Positions 16,369 to 27,106 are shown, numbered from the stretch's first letter. The stretch: 57,284 nucleotides of DNA from Alphaproteobacteria bacterium (GCA_027045875.1 JALUAG010000042.1:1-57284), one strand, 5' to 3'. The notes: generated by a model not told the origin, from the sequence alone. Program-made: numbers and translations.

Positions 16369-18351
16369 CTATCCTCCGGCGGCGGCGGCCCGCATCCTCG
16401 CCGGCACCGGCGCGCCGACGCGCAGTCGGCGGTCGCTCAGCGACACCAGACCGCCGATGGCCATCACCACGAGCCCGCCCCACAACCAGACGACCAGCGG
16501 GTTGAAGTAGAGCCGCACGGTCCGCGCGCCCTCGTCGCCGACCTTGTCTCCGATGACGAAGTAGAGGTCGCGCCACAGGGTGGTGTCGATGCCGGCCTCG
16601 GTGGTCGTCTGCCCCTCCACCGGATAGAACCGCCGTTCGGAATGGATCTCGGCGACCAGCTCACCGTCGCGGCGGGCCTCGAAGGTGCCCCGTTCGGCGA
16701 TGTAGTTCGGCCCTCGGCGTTCGGTCACGCCCTTGAAGATCACCTCGTAGCCGGCGAGGGTGGTGGTATCGCCGGCATTCATGACCAGGATGCGTTCGAT
16801 CTGGCCGCTGGTGGTGGCGGTCACGCCGATGATGAAGATGCCGAGCCCGACATGGGCGGTGGTCATCCCGAGAGCCGAACGCGGCAATCCCTTGAAGCGA
16901 CTCCAGCTGCGGCCGATCGGGATGCGGAAGAGGGCGATGCGACCGGCGAGTTCCAGCAGGGAACCGACCACCAGCCAGGCCGCCAGCGCATAGCCGAAGG
17001 CGGCCAGCACGCCGCGCCAGTCGAACAGCGCGAGATAGCCGGCGGCGACCAGCGCCGACGCGGCGACGGCGAACTTGAGGCGGGAGACCACTCCGGGCAG
17101 ATCGCCGCGCTTCCAGGACAGCATGGTGCCGATCGGCAACGCCAGCAGCAGCGGGATCATCAGCGGCACGAAGGTGGCGTTGAAGTAAGGTGGTCCCACC
17201 GAGATCTTGGCACCGGTGAGCGCCTCGAGCGCCAGCGGGTAGAGGGTGCCGAGAAGTACCGTCGCGGTCGCCGTCGACAGCAGCAGGTTGTTGAGCACCA
17301 GCGCCCCTTCGCGGGAGATCGGCGCGAACAGCGAACCGCCCTGCATGGCCGGTGCGCGGATCGCGAACAGGGTCAGCGAACCGCCGACGGCGACCACCAG
17401 CAGCCCGAGGATGAAGACGCCGCGGCCGGGATCGGTGGCGAAGGCGTGGACCGAGGTCAGCACGCCCGAGCGCACGAGGAAGGTCCCCAGGAGCGAGAGG
17501 GCGAAGGTCAGGATGGCGAGGAGGATGGTCCAGCTCTTGAGGGCGTTGCGCTTCTCGAGCACGATCGCCGAGTGGAGCAGCGCGGTGCCCACGAGCCAGG
17601 GCATGAAGGAGGAGTTCTCCACCGGATCCCAGAACCACCAGCCGCCCCAGCCCAGCTCGTAGTAGGCCCACCAGCTCCCGAGCGCGATGCCGACGGTGAG
17701 GAACAGCCAGGCGACCAGCACCCAGGGCCTCAGCCAGCGCGCCCAGCTCGGATCCACCCGGCCCTCGAGCAGCGCCGCCATGGCGAAGGAATAGGCGGTC
17801 GAGAAGCCGACATAGCCCAGGTAGAGGAAGGGCGGATGCAGGGCGAGGCCGGGATCCTGCAGGATGGGATTGAGACCACGTCCGTCGGCCGGTGCCGGAT
17901 CGAGCCGCAGATAGGCGTTCGAGGTCAGCAGCATGAAGGCCAGGAAGCCGACGGCGATGAGCCCCTGCATGGCGAGCACGCGCGCCAGGAAGGTCGGCGG
18001 CAGGCGGCGGCCGAACACCGCCACCCCGGCACCGAACAGGGTCAGGATCCAGACCCAGAGAACGAGCGAGCCCTCGTGATTGCCCCAGGTGCCGGTGACC
18101 TTGTAGAAGAGGGGCTTGCTCGAGTGCGAGTTCTCGAACACGTTGCGCACCGAGAAGTCGGAGGTCACGTAGGCCTGGACGAGGGCCGCCAGGGCGAAGC
18201 TCACGAGCAGGAACTGGGCCACCGCGGCGTAGGGCGCGATGCCCGTCAGCACCGGATCCCGGCGTGCCGCTCCGAGGAGCGGGACGGTTCCCTGCACGAG
18301 CGCCACGGCGAACGCCAGTACGAGCGCGAAGTGGCCCAGTTCGATGGTCAT
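16369..18351 (-). CDS. ccmF: Cytochrome c heme lyase subunit CcmF
   Basis: The product is 660 aa with many membrane helices. The start ATG at 18351 overlaps the ccmE stop (ATGA). The tryptophan-rich heme-handling WWD motif is present (GWGGWWFWDPVENSSFMPW, about residues 228-246), as are the conserved TGTWGNHEGSLVLWVWILTL segment and a large periplasmic loop near the C-terminus. CcmF takes heme from holo-CcmE and, with CcmH, attaches it to apocytochrome c. Confidence 0.95.
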   Translation of the reverse strand: MTIELGHFALVLAFAVALVQGTVPLLGAARRDPVLTGIAPYAAVAQFLLVSFALAALVQAYVTSDFSVRNVFENSHSSKPLFYKVTGTWGNHEGSLVLWVWILTLFGAGVAVFGRRLPPTFLARVLAMQGLIAVGFLAFMLLTSNAYLRLDPAPADGRGLNPILQDPGLALHPPFLYLGYVGFSTAYSFAMAALLEGRVDPSWARWLRPWVLVAWLFLTVGIALGSWWAYYELGWGGWWFWDPVENSSFMPWLVGTALLHSAIVLEKRNALKSWTILLAILTFALSLLGTFLVRSGVLTSVHAFATDPGRGVFILGLLVVAVGGSLTLFAIRAPAMQGGSLFAPISREGALVLNNLLLSTATATVLLGTLYPLALEALTGAKISVGPPYFNATFVPLMIPLLLALPIGTMLSWKRGDLPGVVSRLKFAVAASALVAAGYLALFDWRGVLAAFGYALAAWLVVGSLLELAGRIALFRIPIGRSWSRFKGLPRSALGMTTAHVGLGIFIIGVTATTSGQIERILVMNAGDTTTLAGYEVIFKGVTERRGPNYIAERGTFEARRDGELVAEIHSERRFYPVEGQTTTEAGIDTTLWRDLYFVIGDKVGDEGARTVRLYFNPLVVWLWGGLVVMAIGGLVSLSDRRLRVGAPVPARMRAAAAGG

Positions 18352-18803
18352 TGCGGGGTCTCCGCTTCCTGCTCTTCCCAGTAGCCCGCTTCCTTGAGGG
18401 CGTCGCTCACTTCCCTCGGCATGTAGCGCTCGTCGTGCTTGGCCAGCACCTCGCTGGCGACGAAGACGCCGTCGTCGCCCAGCTTGCCCAGGGCCACCAC
18501 CCCTTGACCCTCGCGGAAGAGATCGGGCAGCATTCCCCGGTAGACCACCGGCACCTGCTCGACGGTGTCGGTGACGGCGAAGCGCACGGTGCCGTCCGGC
18601 TCGCGGACCACGCTGCCCTCCACCACCAGGCCGCCGATGCGGAAGGTCTTGCCGGGTTCCACCTCGCGGGCGGCGAGCTCGCTCGGGGTGGCGAAAAAGG
18701 CGATGCTGTCCTGCAGGGAAGCCAGGATCAGAGCCGTGGCGCCGCTCAGGAGCAGCATCGCCACCACCACCAGGACCAGCCGCTGTCGCTTGCGGAAACG
18801 CAT
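18348..18803 (-). CDS. ccmE: Heme chaperone CcmE
   Basis: The product is 151 aa from the ATG at 18803. An N-terminal signal anchor (LVLVVVAMLLLSGATALILA) is followed by a beta-barrel OB-fold domain. The heme-binding motif HDERYMP, with its covalently attached His, lies at about 122. It shuttles heme between CcmC and CcmF. It is located 17 bp after ccmD; ccmC is not in the window. Confidence 0.93.
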   Translation of the reverse strand: MRFRKRQRLVLVVVAMLLLSGATALILASLQDSIAFFATPSELAAREVEPGKTFRIGGLVVEGSVVREPDGTVRFAVTDTVEQVPVVYRGMLPDLFREGQGVVALGKLGDDGVFVASEVLAKHDERYMPREVSDALKEAGYWEEQEAETPQ

Positions 18804-18820
18804 CGGAGATGTCCTCGTCG

Positions 18821-19060
18821 TCAGGAGTGTCGGCCCGGGGCTGCCGCCGTCTGCTCCGCAGCCGTGGGACGTTCGGCCCGCAGGGGACGCGCCCGCCCCG
18901 CGCGACGCGGTGTCCGTTCGCGCAGGGCGGCGAGTTCCGCCACCCGCTTCTTCGCGTACCACCAGCTCTGGAGAAGGAGGCCGACGACGACCAGGAGGGT
19001 GATGCCGTAGGCGGCCCAGACATAGGGACCGTAGCCGTCCATCCAGAAGAACTCGCGCAT
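18821..19060 (-). CDS. ccmD: Heme exporter protein CcmD
   Basis: The product is a 79-aa small membrane protein: one helix at about 13-34 (YVWAAYGITLLVVVGLLLQS) followed by a basic tail (WWYAKKRVAELAALRER) as in the CcmD family. The C-terminal extension is Arg/Ala-rich and longer than usual. A GGAGGAG site precedes the ATG. CcmD stabilises the CcmABC-CcmE complex. It starts the ccmDEFGH operon, and the ABC part (ccmABC) is absent here, so it must be encoded elsewhere. Confidence 0.85.
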   Translation of the reverse strand: MREFFWMDGYGPYVWAAYGITLLVVVGLLLQSWWYAKKRVAELAALRERTPRRAGRARPLRAERPTAAEQTAAAPGRHS

Positions 19061-19214
19061 CTCTCCTCCCGTCCGTCCCCCCGGTCGCGAGGTCCGTCGG
19101 CGCTTGCCCGCGGCACCGGCCGAACCTACACCAAGGCGGCGGGCACGAGCCGCCGGCTCACAGGGTTATGGTGGCGGCCTCCCCCCCAGACAAGGTGGCC
19201 CGATATCGCGCTGG

Positions 19215-21941
19215 ATGAATCCGTTGCCCGAAACCGCGTACAGCGGCACTGCGTCGCAGCTCGCCAACGTCTTGTCCGGGCTGGAATCCGACAGCGGACG
19301 GGACGCGGTGCTGGCGGCCCTGCGCCGCCATCTCGACGCCGAGCGGACACGTATCCGCGGCTTCTTCGAGACCGGCGGCAGCGCCGAGACGGTGCATCGC
19401 GAGCTCGCCGCCCTCGCCGACGAGCTCGTCCGCGCGGCGCTCGATTTCGCCGCGCACCATCGCTACCATGCCGGCAACCGCACGCTCGGCGAGGAGATCG
19501 CGGTACTGGCGGTGGGCGGCTACGGCCGTCGCGAGCTCGCCCCCTGCTCCGACATCGACATCCTGTTCCTCCACCCCTACAAGCGCACGCCGCTCGTCGA
19601 GCAGCTCGCCGAGTTCCTGCTCCTCCAGCTGTGGGATCTCGGCCTCAAGGTGGGCCACGCCACCCGCTCGGTGGACGAATGCCTGCGGCTCGCGGGGCAG
19701 GACCTCACGGTCCTCACGACGCTCCTGGAAGCGCGCCCGGTATGGGGTTCGACGGCGCTGTTCGCGCGCTTCCGCGAGCGTTTCCGGGCCGAGCTGGTGG
19801 TCGGTCAGGAGGCCCGGTTCGTGGAGGCCAAGCTCGCCGAGCGCGACGCCCGCCACCGACGGCTCGGCGACAGCCGCTATCTGCTCGAACCCAACATCAA
19901 GGAAGGCAAGGGCGGGCTGCGCGATCTCCACACCCTGACGTGGCTCGGCCGCTTCCTATACGATGCCGGGAGCCCGTCCGATCTCGTGCGCCACGGCATG
20001 CTGACCCCCGAATCGCTCCGCGTCTTCACCCGCTCGCGGCGGTTCCTGTGGACGGTGCGCTGCCACCTCCACTATCTCACCGGCCGGCCCGAGGAACGCC
20101 TCACCTTCGAGCTCCAGCCGCGCATCGCCGCCGCCATGGGCTACCGCGACCGGCCGCGCTCGCTCGGGGTCGAGCGGTTCATGAAGCGCTACTATCTGGT
20201 GGCCCGGGACGTCGGCAACCTGACCCGCATCGTCTGCGCCGCTCTCGAGGACCAGCACAAGCGCCGGCCCCGCCTCGCCTTCCGCTTCGGCTTCGGCAGG
20301 CGGCGCATCGGCGGGTTCCGCGTCATCGGCAATCGGGTGTCGCTGGCCGATCCGGGGCTGTTCGCGCGCGAGCCGGTGCGCATGCTGGAGCTGTTCCGCA
20401 TCGCCCAGGAGCGCGAGCTCGACCTCCATCCCGACGCCCTGCGCGCCATCGACCATCATCTGCGGCGGATCGACCGCACCGTGCGCGAGGATCCCGAGGC
20501 CAACCGCCTGTTCCTCGAGATGCTCACCTCGCGGAAGGATCCGGCGCTCACCCTCACCCGCCTCAACGAGGCCGGGGTGCTCGGCCGCTTCATTCCGGAA
20601 TTCGGCCACATCGTGGCCCAGATGCAGCACACCCTCTACCATGTCTACACCACCGACGAGCACACCATCCGGGCGATCGAGGTGCTGCATCGCATCGAGC
20701 GGGGCGAGCTCGCCGAGGACCATCCCCTGGCCACCGAGCTCCTGCCCGAGATCCAGTCGCGCACCGAGCTCTATCTCGCCACCTTCCTGCACGATATCGG
20801 CAAGGGACGGAGCGGCGACCACAGCGAGATCGGCGCCGAGATCGCGGGCCGGCTCTGTCATCGCCTGGGGCTCCCGGGAGAGGCCGCGGCGACGGTGGTG
20901 TGGCTGGTGCGCCATCACCTCCTGATGAGCACCACCGCCTTTCGCCGCGACATCGAGGATCCCACGACCATCGCCGACTTCATGGCCGTCGTGCAGTCGC
21001 CGGAGCGGCTGCGGCTGCTGCTGCTGCTGACGGTGGCCGACATCCGCGCGGTGGGACCGGGGGTGTGGAACGGCTGGAAGGGTCAGCTGCTGCGCGAGCT
21101 CTACTACGAGACCCTGGCGGCGATGACCAGCGAGGATCCGCGCGGCCGTCGCCGGGCGCGCATCGAGGCCGCGCGCGAGCGCCTGGCCGAGGAACTGGCG
21201 CAGGGATCGCCGCCCTGGCCGCGGGAACGGATCGCGGCCTGGCTCGCCCGCCACGAGCCCGGCTACTGGCTGGCCTTTCCGATCGAGGACCTGCTCCGTC
21301 ACGCGCGCATCGTCACCGCCGCCGAGGAGGCCGGCCGTGGCCTCTGCGTGGAGTTCCGCCCCCGGCCCTTCCAGGCGCGGACCGAACTCCTCGTCTACAC
21401 GGCCGACCATCCCGGCCTGTTCATGAAGATCGCGGGCGCCCTGGCGCTGAGCAGCGTCAACATCGTCGATGCCCGGATCTTCACCACCACCGACGGCATG
21501 GCCCTCGATCTGATCGGGCTGCAGGACGCCGAGACGCGGCGGGCCATCGCCGACGAAGGGCGTCTCGAGCGCATCCGCCGCAATCTCGAGCGGGTGATCG
21601 GCGGCCGGATCCCGCTCGAGGAGGCGCTGGCCGAACGCCGCCGCCGGCTCACCCCCGCGCGTCTGTTCCGGGTCGAGCCGCGGGTGATCGTCGACAACAG
21701 GGCGAGCCGGCTGCACACCGTGGTCGAGGTCAGCGGCCGCGACCGGCCGGGCCTGCTCTACGAGCTCGCGCGGGTGTTCAAGGAGCACGCGCTGGTGATC
21801 AAGAGCGCGCACATCGCAACCTATGGTGCACGCGTCGTGGATGTGTTCTACGTCAAGGACGTGTTCGGCATGAAGCTCGCGCAGGAGGCCAAGATCGGGC
21901 GCCTGCGCAAGGCGCTGCTCGAGGTGCTCGCCCAGGCATGA
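19215..21941 (+). CDS. glnD: Bifunctional uridylyltransferase/uridylyl-removing enzyme GlnD
   Basis: The product is 908 aa from the ATG at 19215, a typical length. The nucleotidyltransferase motif GGYGRRELAPCSDIDILFL lies near residue 100. A GlnE/GlnD linker follows with LLEPNIKEGKGGLRDLHTL. The HD hydrolase (FLHDIGKGRSGDHSEIG) lies near 525, and two C-terminal ACT domains begin at TELLVYTADHPGLFMKIAGA and TVVEVSGRDRPGLLYELA. It modifies PII proteins in response to glutamine. It is followed after 13 bp by murJ. Confidence 0.96.
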   Translation: MNPLPETAYSGTASQLANVLSGLESDSGRDAVLAALRRHLDAERTRIRGFFETGGSAETVHRELAALADELVRAALDFAAHHRYHAGNRTLGEEIAVLAVGGYGRRELAPCSDIDILFLHPYKRTPLVEQLAEFLLLQLWDLGLKVGHATRSVDECLRLAGQDLTVLTTLLEARPVWGSTALFARFRERFRAELVVGQEARFVEAKLAERDARHRRLGDSRYLLEPNIKEGKGGLRDLHTLTWLGRFLYDAGSPSDLVRHGMLTPESLRVFTRSRRFLWTVRCHLHYLTGRPEERLTFELQPRIAAAMGYRDRPRSLGVERFMKRYYLVARDVGNLTRIVCAALEDQHKRRPRLAFRFGFGRRRIGGFRVIGNRVSLADPGLFAREPVRMLELFRIAQERELDLHPDALRAIDHHLRRIDRTVREDPEANRLFLEMLTSRKDPALTLTRLNEAGVLGRFIPEFGHIVAQMQHTLYHVYTTDEHTIRAIEVLHRIERGELAEDHPLATELLPEIQSRTELYLATFLHDIGKGRSGDHSEIGAEIAGRLCHRLGLPGEAAATVVWLVRHHLLMSTTAFRRDIEDPTTIADFMAVVQSPERLRLLLLLTVADIRAVGPGVWNGWKGQLLRELYYETLAAMTSEDPRGRRRARIEAARERLAEELAQGSPPWPRERIAAWLARHEPGYWLAFPIEDLLRHARIVTAAEEAGRGLCVEFRPRPFQARTELLVYTADHPGLFMKIAGALALSSVNIVDARIFTTTDGMALDLIGLQDAETRRAIADEGRLERIRRNLERVIGGRIPLEEALAERRRRLTPARLFRVEPRVIVDNRASRLHTVVEVSGRDRPGLLYELARVFKEHALVIKSAHIATYGARVVDVFYVKDVFGMKLAQEAKIGRLRKALLEVLAQA

Positions 21942-21954
21942 GAGACGGGCCCGC

Positions 21955-23487
21955 GTGAACATTCTGCGTGCCACCGCCACCGTCGGTTCCCTCACGCTGC
22001 TGTCGCGCGTCAGCGGCTTCGCGCGGGACGCGCTGATCGCCGGCATGCTGGGCGCGGGGGTGGTCGCCGACGCCTTCTTCGTCGCCTTCAAGCTCGCCAA
22101 TCTGCTGCGGCGGCTGTTCGCCGAAGGGGCCTTCAACGCCGGCTTCGTGCCCCTGTTCGCCCGCACCCTCGAGGGCGAGGGGGAGGGGGCGGCGAGGCGG
22201 CTGGCGGAAGAGGCCTTCTCGCTGATGGCCACCATCCTCCTGTTCGTCGTCTTCGCCGCCGAGCTCGCCATGCCCTGGCTCGTGCGGGCGCTCGCCACCG
22301 GCTTCGACCCCGCCGGCCCGCGCTACGCCCTGGCGGTGGAGCTCTCCCGCATCACCTTCCCCTATCTGCTGCTCATCTCCCTGGCCGCCCTCGTTTCCGG
22401 CGTGCTCAACGGGCTCGGGCGTTTCGCCGCCGCCGCCTTCGCCCCGGTGCTGCTCAACCTGACCCTGATCACGGCGCTCCTGCTGGCCGCCTTCCTGTTC
22501 GGCATGCCGGCCCGTCTCCTGGCCTACGGCGTGCTCGCCGCCGGGGTGCTGCAACTCGCGCTCGTGCTGCGGGCGGCGGCCCGCGCCGGAATGGTCCTGC
22601 GGCTGCGACGGCCGCGGATCACCCCGCGCATGCGCCGGCTCTTCCAGCTCGTGCTGCCCGGCGCCCTCGGGGCCGGCGTCTACCAGCTCAATCTGGTGGT
22701 CGACACCTGGTTCGCCTCGCATCTGCCGGAGGGCGCGATCTCCTACCTGTTCTACGCCGACCGCCTCAACCAGTTGCCGCTCGGGGCGGTGGGGGTGGCG
22801 CTCGGCACGGCGCTCCTGCCCGGTCTCGCCCGGGCGCTGCGGGCGGGTCACCGGGAGGCCGCCCACGCCCTCCAGAACCGGGCCATCGAGATCGGCATGC
22901 TGCTCACCCTGCCGGCGGCGGCGGCGCTCATCGTGGTGGGCGAGCCCATCGTCCGCGGCCTGTTCGAACGCGGCGCCTTCGACGCCGCCACCACCCGGGC
23001 CACCGCCGGGGCGCTGGCCGCCTTCGCCACCGGTCTTCCGGCCTACGTGCTTATCAAGATCCTGGCACCGGCCTTCTTCGCCCGCGAGGACACCGCCACC
23101 CCGGCCAAGATCGCCGCCCTCTGTCTGGGCCTCAACGTCCTTCTGGTGCTGGGCCTCATCGGACCGCTCGCCCATGTCGGCATCGCCCTCGCCACCGGCC
23201 TTTCCAACTGGGCCAACGCCGGGCTCCTGGCCTGGGTGCTGTGGCGTCGCGACGCCCTCGCGCCCACCCCCGAGCTGCGCCGAAGGCTGCTGCGGATGCT
23301 GCTGGCGGCGGCGGTCATGGCGGCGGTACTGCTGCTGGTCGCCGAACTGGGTGCCGGCCTGCATCCGCTGCTGCTGCTGGCGGTCATCCTGCCCTCCGGC
23401 GTCCTCACCTTCTTCGGCGCCGCCCAGCTCCTGGGGGCGGTGGATCTGCGCAGCCTCGGCGCCGCCTTGCGACAACCGCAGGCTTGA
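21955..23487 (+). CDS. murJ: Lipid II flippase MurJ (MviN)
   Basis: The product is 510 aa with about 14 hydrophobic helices. GTG start at 21955. The opening [20 protein letters not shown] and the segment [18 protein letters not shown] are conserved MurJ signatures with the essential Arg residues. It flips the peptidoglycan precursor lipid II across the inner membrane. The glnD-murJ-trpS order is common in alphaproteobacteria. Confidence 0.95.
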   Translation: MNILRATATVGSLTLLSRVSGFARDALIAGMLGAGVVADAFFVAFKLANLLRRLFAEGAFNAGFVPLFARTLEGEGEGAARRLAEEAFSLMATILLFVVFAAELAMPWLVRALATGFDPAGPRYALAVELSRITFPYLLLISLAALVSGVLNGLGRFAAAAFAPVLLNLTLITALLLAAFLFGMPARLLAYGVLAAGVLQLALVLRAAARAGMVLRLRRPRITPRMRRLFQLVLPGALGAGVYQLNLVVDTWFASHLPEGAISYLFYADRLNQLPLGAVGVALGTALLPGLARALRAGHREAAHALQNRAIEIGMLLTLPAAAALIVVGEPIVRGLFERGAFDAATTRATAGALAAFATGLPAYVLIKILAPAFFAREDTATPAKIAALCLGLNVLLVLGLIGPLAHVGIALATGLSNWANAGLLAWVLWRRDALAPTPELRRRLLRMLLAAAVMAAVLLLVAELGAGLHPLLLLAVILPSGVLTFFGAAQLLGAVDLRSLGAALRQPQA

Positions 23488-23572
23488 CGAACCCCCGGAC
23501 CCCGTGTTCCTGAGGCGCCGCCCGAGCGGGGCCCGCCGGCCCCGACGGCTCCTCACGGCAAAGAGAGTTCGC

Positions 23573-24568
23573 ATGACCGCGCGCGTGTTCTCCGGCATCC
23601 AGCCGACCCACGGCCTGCACCTCGGCAACTATCTGGGCGCGATCCGCCACTGGGTGCGGCTGCAGGACGCCCACGAGTGCATCTACTGCATCGTCGACCA
23701 GCACGCCCTGACCACGCTGCACGACGCCCGGGAGATGCGCAGCAATACCCGCGAGGTGGCGGCCGCCCTCCTCGCCTGCGGCATCGATCCCGAGCGCTCG
23801 ATCCTGTTCGTGCAGAGCAACGTGCCGGCCCACGCCCAGCTCGCCTGGGTGCTCAACTGCGTGACCCCGCTCGGCTGGCTCAACCGCATGACCCAGTTCA
23901 AGGAGAAGGCCGGCAAGCACCGCGAGAACGCACCCGTCGGGCTCTACGCCTATCCGGTGCTGCAGGCGGCCGACATCCTGGCCTACAAGGCGACGCTGGT
24001 GCCGGTGGGCGAGGACCAGAAGCAGCATCTCGAGCTGTCGCGGGATATCGCCGGCGCCTTCAACCGCAAGTTCGGGATCGAGTATTTCCCCCTGCCCGAG
24101 CCGATGATCGCCGGCGAGGCGACGCGGGTGATGTCGCTCCGGGACGGCACCCGCAAGATGAGCAAATCGGACGCCTCCGACATGTCGCGCATCAATCTCA
24201 CCGACGATGCGGCGACCATCGCCCGCAAGATCCAGCGGGCCAAGTCCGACAGCATCCTCGGCATCTGGTACGATCCCGAGAAGCGGCCCGAGGCCTCCAA
24301 CCTGCTCACGATATACGCGGCCCTGGCCGACCGCCCGCGGGCGGAGGTGGAGGCCGAGTTCCGCGAGGCTCCCTTCGCCGAGTTCAAGAAGCGGCTGGCC
24401 GAGCTCGCGGTCGAGAAGCTGTCCGCCATCAATGCCCGCATGCGGGAGCTGATGGCCGATCCGGCGGAGATCGACCGCATCCTGCGCTTTGGCGCCGAAC
24501 GGGCGCGGGCGATCGCCGATCCGATCCTCGAGGAGGTCTACGACCTCGTGGGCTTCCTGCGCCCCTAG
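23573..24568 (+). CDS. trpS: Tryptophanyl-tRNA synthetase
   Basis: The product is 331 aa from the ATG at 23573 (AAGAGAG upstream). Class I signatures are present: the HIGH-equivalent in [15 protein letters not shown] and KMSKS in [14 protein letters not shown]. The tryptophan/ATP pocket region [20 protein letters not shown] is typical, and length is standard for the bacterial enzyme. It charges tRNA-Trp and lies 85 bp after murJ. Confidence 0.96.
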   Translation: MTARVFSGIQPTHGLHLGNYLGAIRHWVRLQDAHECIYCIVDQHALTTLHDAREMRSNTREVAAALLACGIDPERSILFVQSNVPAHAQLAWVLNCVTPLGWLNRMTQFKEKAGKHRENAPVGLYAYPVLQAADILAYKATLVPVGEDQKQHLELSRDIAGAFNRKFGIEYFPLPEPMIAGEATRVMSLRDGTRKMSKSDASDMSRINLTDDAATIARKIQRAKSDSILGIWYDPEKRPEASNLLTIYAALADRPRAEVEAEFREAPFAEFKKRLAELAVEKLSAINARMRELMADPAEIDRILRFGAERARAIADPILEEVYDLVGFLRP

Positions 24569-24663
24569 GCGCTGCCGCCGGCCCGCGGGGCGGGGCACGG
24601 AAAAGCGTTGACAGCGCGGCCGGCCGGACCACCATCTCTCTCGCGTGGCGGGGGAGGAACGGG

Positions 24664-25476
24664 ATGCGCGTGGCCGTCGTCCAGATGAACTCGACCGCCG
24701 ACAAGGCGGCCAATCTGGCCCAGGCCCGGCGGCTCATGGAGCGGGCGGTGGCGCGCGAGCGCCCGGATCTCCTGAGCCTGCCCGAGACCTTCGCCTTCAT
24801 CGGCGGCAGCCGCGAGGCCCGCCACCGTTCGGCCGAGCGCTTCCCCGACGGCGAGACCTACGCCATGCTGCGGGAATTCGCCCGCCGCCACCGGCTGTAC
24901 CTGCACGGTGGCAGCATGTTCGAGCGCGACGGGGAGCGCTTCTACAACACCAGCGTGGTGTTCGACCGCGAGGGGAACGAGGTCGCGCGCTACCGCAAGA
25001 TCCACCTGTTCGACGTCACCACTCCCGATGGCCGGACCTACAGCGAATCCGATTTCGTCTGCCGCGGCGAGGCGGTCGTGCTGTTCGCGCTCGACGGGGT
25101 GAAGGTGGGGCTGAGCATCTGCTACGATCTGCGCTTTCCCGAGCTCTACCGCCGGCTCGCCGAGGCCGGCGCACGGCTGATCCTGGTGCCCGCCGCCTTC
25201 ACCCTCCTGACCGGCAAGGACCATTGGGAGGTGCTGCTGCGGGCGCGGGCCATCGAGACCCAGTGCTACGTGGCGGCGGCGGCGCAGTGGGGCGCCTTCC
25301 CTTCCGGCCGCGAGACCCGGCACAACTACGGCCACAGCATGATCGTCGGCCCCTGGGGCCATGTGATCGCCCAGGTCCAGGACGGGATCGGGGTGGCGGC
25401 CGCCGATCTCGACATGGACTATCTCGAGACCATCCGGCGGGACCTTCCCGTCCATCGTCACCGCGTCCTGTCCTGA
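24664..25476 (+). CDS. Nitrilase-superfamily carbon-nitrogen hydrolase (NIT2/omega-amidase-like)
   Basis: The product is 270 aa from the ATG at 24664 (GGGGAGG upstream). The Glu-Lys-Cys catalytic triad is visible: LSLPETFAF, RYRKIHLFD and SICYDLRFPELYR. The Cys context and length resemble the NIT1/NIT2 branch, which hydrolyses alpha-keto acid amides or deaminated glutathione. The enzyme is cytoplasmic. It may be co-transcribed with the aldehyde dehydrogenase 24 bp downstream. Confidence 0.88.
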   Translation: MRVAVVQMNSTADKAANLAQARRLMERAVARERPDLLSLPETFAFIGGSREARHRSAERFPDGETYAMLREFARRHRLYLHGGSMFERDGERFYNTSVVFDREGNEVARYRKIHLFDVTTPDGRTYSESDFVCRGEAVVLFALDGVKVGLSICYDLRFPELYRRLAEAGARLILVPAAFTLLTGKDHWEVLLRARAIETQCYVAAAAQWGAFPSGRETRHNYGHSMIVGPWGHVIAQVQDGIGVAAADLDMDYLETIRRDLPVHRHRVLS

Positions 25477-25500
25477 AACGCGTCGGAGGGAGGAAGGGGA

Positions 25501-26964
25501 ATGAGCGAGACGGGTCGGTCGGAGAGCAGCGGCAGGTGTCTGATCGGCGGCCGTTGGGTACCACCCGCGAGCGGCGAGACCCTGCCCGTGATCTGTCCCA
25601 GCGACGGGCGCGCCTTCGCCGAGATCGCGAGCGGCGGGGCGGCCGACATCGATGCCGCGGTGAAGGCGGCGCGGCGGGCGCGCGAGAGCGGGGCCTGGGG
25701 ACGTCTGCCCGCCTTCGAGCGGGGCCGGCTGCTGATGCGGCTCGGCGAGGCCATTCTCGATCATGCCGAGGAGCTGGCGGCCCTCGAATCGCGGGACACC
25801 GGCAAGCCCCTGCGCCAGGGACGGGCCGACATCCGGGCCTGTGCCCGCTACTTCGAATACTACGGCGGCGCGGCGGACAAGCTGCACGGCGACACCATCC
25901 CCTTCCTCGAGGGCTATACCGCGGCCACCTTCTGGGAGCCGCACGGCGTCACCGCCCACATCATCCCCTGGAACTACCCGGCCCAGATCTTCGGCCGCTC
26001 GGTGGGGGCGGCGCTGGCCGCCGGCAACGCCTGCGTGCTCAAGCCGGCGGAGGACGCCTGCCTGTCGCTGCTCCGGATCGGCGAGCTGGCGCTCGAGACC
26101 GGCCTTCCCGAAGGCGCCCTCAACATCGTGCCCGGCCTCGGCGAGGAGGCGGGGGCGGCGCTCGCCGCCCATCCCGGGATCGACTTCATCTCCTTCACCG
26201 GATCGCCCGAGACCGGCACCGCCGTCCAGGCGGCGGCGGCCCGCAACCATGTCGGCTGCACTCTGGAACTGGGCGGCAAGTCGCCGCAGATCCTGTTCGC
26301 CGACGCCGATCTCGAGGCGGCGCTGCCGGTGGTGGTCGCGGCCATCGTCCAGAACGCCGGCCAGACCTGCTCCGCGGGCTCGCGGGTGCTGATCGAGCGC
26401 GGGATCTACGAGGAGGTGACGGACCGTCTCGCGATCCGCTTCCGGGAGCTGGTGGCCGGGCCCCACGACCGCGATCTCGATCTCGGCGCTCTCATCAACC
26501 GCACCCAGATGGAGCGGGTGCGGGGCTATCTCGAGGAGGCGCGGGCCCGCGGCATCCCGGTGCTGGCCGAGGGGCGGATCGCCGAGGACGCGCCGGCCGG
26601 CGGCTACTATGTGGCGCCCGTCCTCCTCGGACCGGTGCCGCCCGAGGAGCGGCTCGCCTGCGAGGAGGTGTTCGGTCCGGTGCTCGCCTGCCTGCCCTTC
26701 GCCGACGAGGCGGAGGCGCTGGCCATCGCCAACGCCACCCCCTACGGGCTGGTGGCCGGGGTGTGGACCCGCGACGGCGGGCGCCAGCTGCGCATGGCCC
26801 ACGGCATCCGGGCGGGACAGGTGTTCCTGAACGGTTACGGCGCCGGAGGCGGCATCGAGCTGCCCTTCGGCGGCGTCGGCCGCTCCGGTCACGGCCGCGA
26901 GAAGGGCTTCGCCGGCCTCTACGAGTTCGTCCGCCTCAAGACGGTGGTCTGGAACCACGGCTGA
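25501..26964 (+). CDS. NAD(P)-dependent aldehyde dehydrogenase, betaine-aldehyde dehydrogenase-like
   Basis: The product is 487 aa. A strong ribosome site (GGAGGGAGGAAGG) precedes the ATG at 25501. It has ITPWNYP-type HIIPWNYPAQIFGRS, FTGSPETGTAV, the catalytic Glu in LELGGKSPQ, the catalytic Cys in NAGQTCSAGSR, and EEVFGPVLACLPF. It oxidises an aldehyde to an acid using NAD(P). The family suggests betaine, aminobutyraldehyde or similar substrates, but sequence alone does not fix this. Confidence 0.88.
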   Translation: MSETGRSESSGRCLIGGRWVPPASGETLPVICPSDGRAFAEIASGGAADIDAAVKAARRARESGAWGRLPAFERGRLLMRLGEAILDHAEELAALESRDTGKPLRQGRADIRACARYFEYYGGAADKLHGDTIPFLEGYTAATFWEPHGVTAHIIPWNYPAQIFGRSVGAALAAGNACVLKPAEDACLSLLRIGELALETGLPEGALNIVPGLGEEAGAALAAHPGIDFISFTGSPETGTAVQAAAARNHVGCTLELGGKSPQILFADADLEAALPVVVAAIVQNAGQTCSAGSRVLIERGIYEEVTDRLAIRFRELVAGPHDRDLDLGALINRTQMERVRGYLEEARARGIPVLAEGRIAEDAPAGGYYVAPVLLGPVPPEERLACEEVFGPVLACLPFADEAEALAIANATPYGLVAGVWTRDGGRQLRMAHGIRAGQVFLNGYGAGGGIELPFGGVGRSGHGREKGFAGLYEFVRLKTVVWNHG

Positions 26965-27106
26965 TCGCCGTAGATGGCGGGCCATATGCCGGAACCGGTT
27001 GGCAGAATGGTCAAAAGCGGACATTCTGTGCGGGCGGGAGGCGCGGCCCGGGAGCCTGGGGCGGGCGCTTTCGGGAAAAGACACCGTACAGGCCGGGAGA
27101 AACGCG

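Noticed and set aside
24608-24613. Consensus -35 TTGACA before the nitrilase-family gene
   Set aside because: No acceptable -10 is found 16-18 bp downstream; it may be chance.
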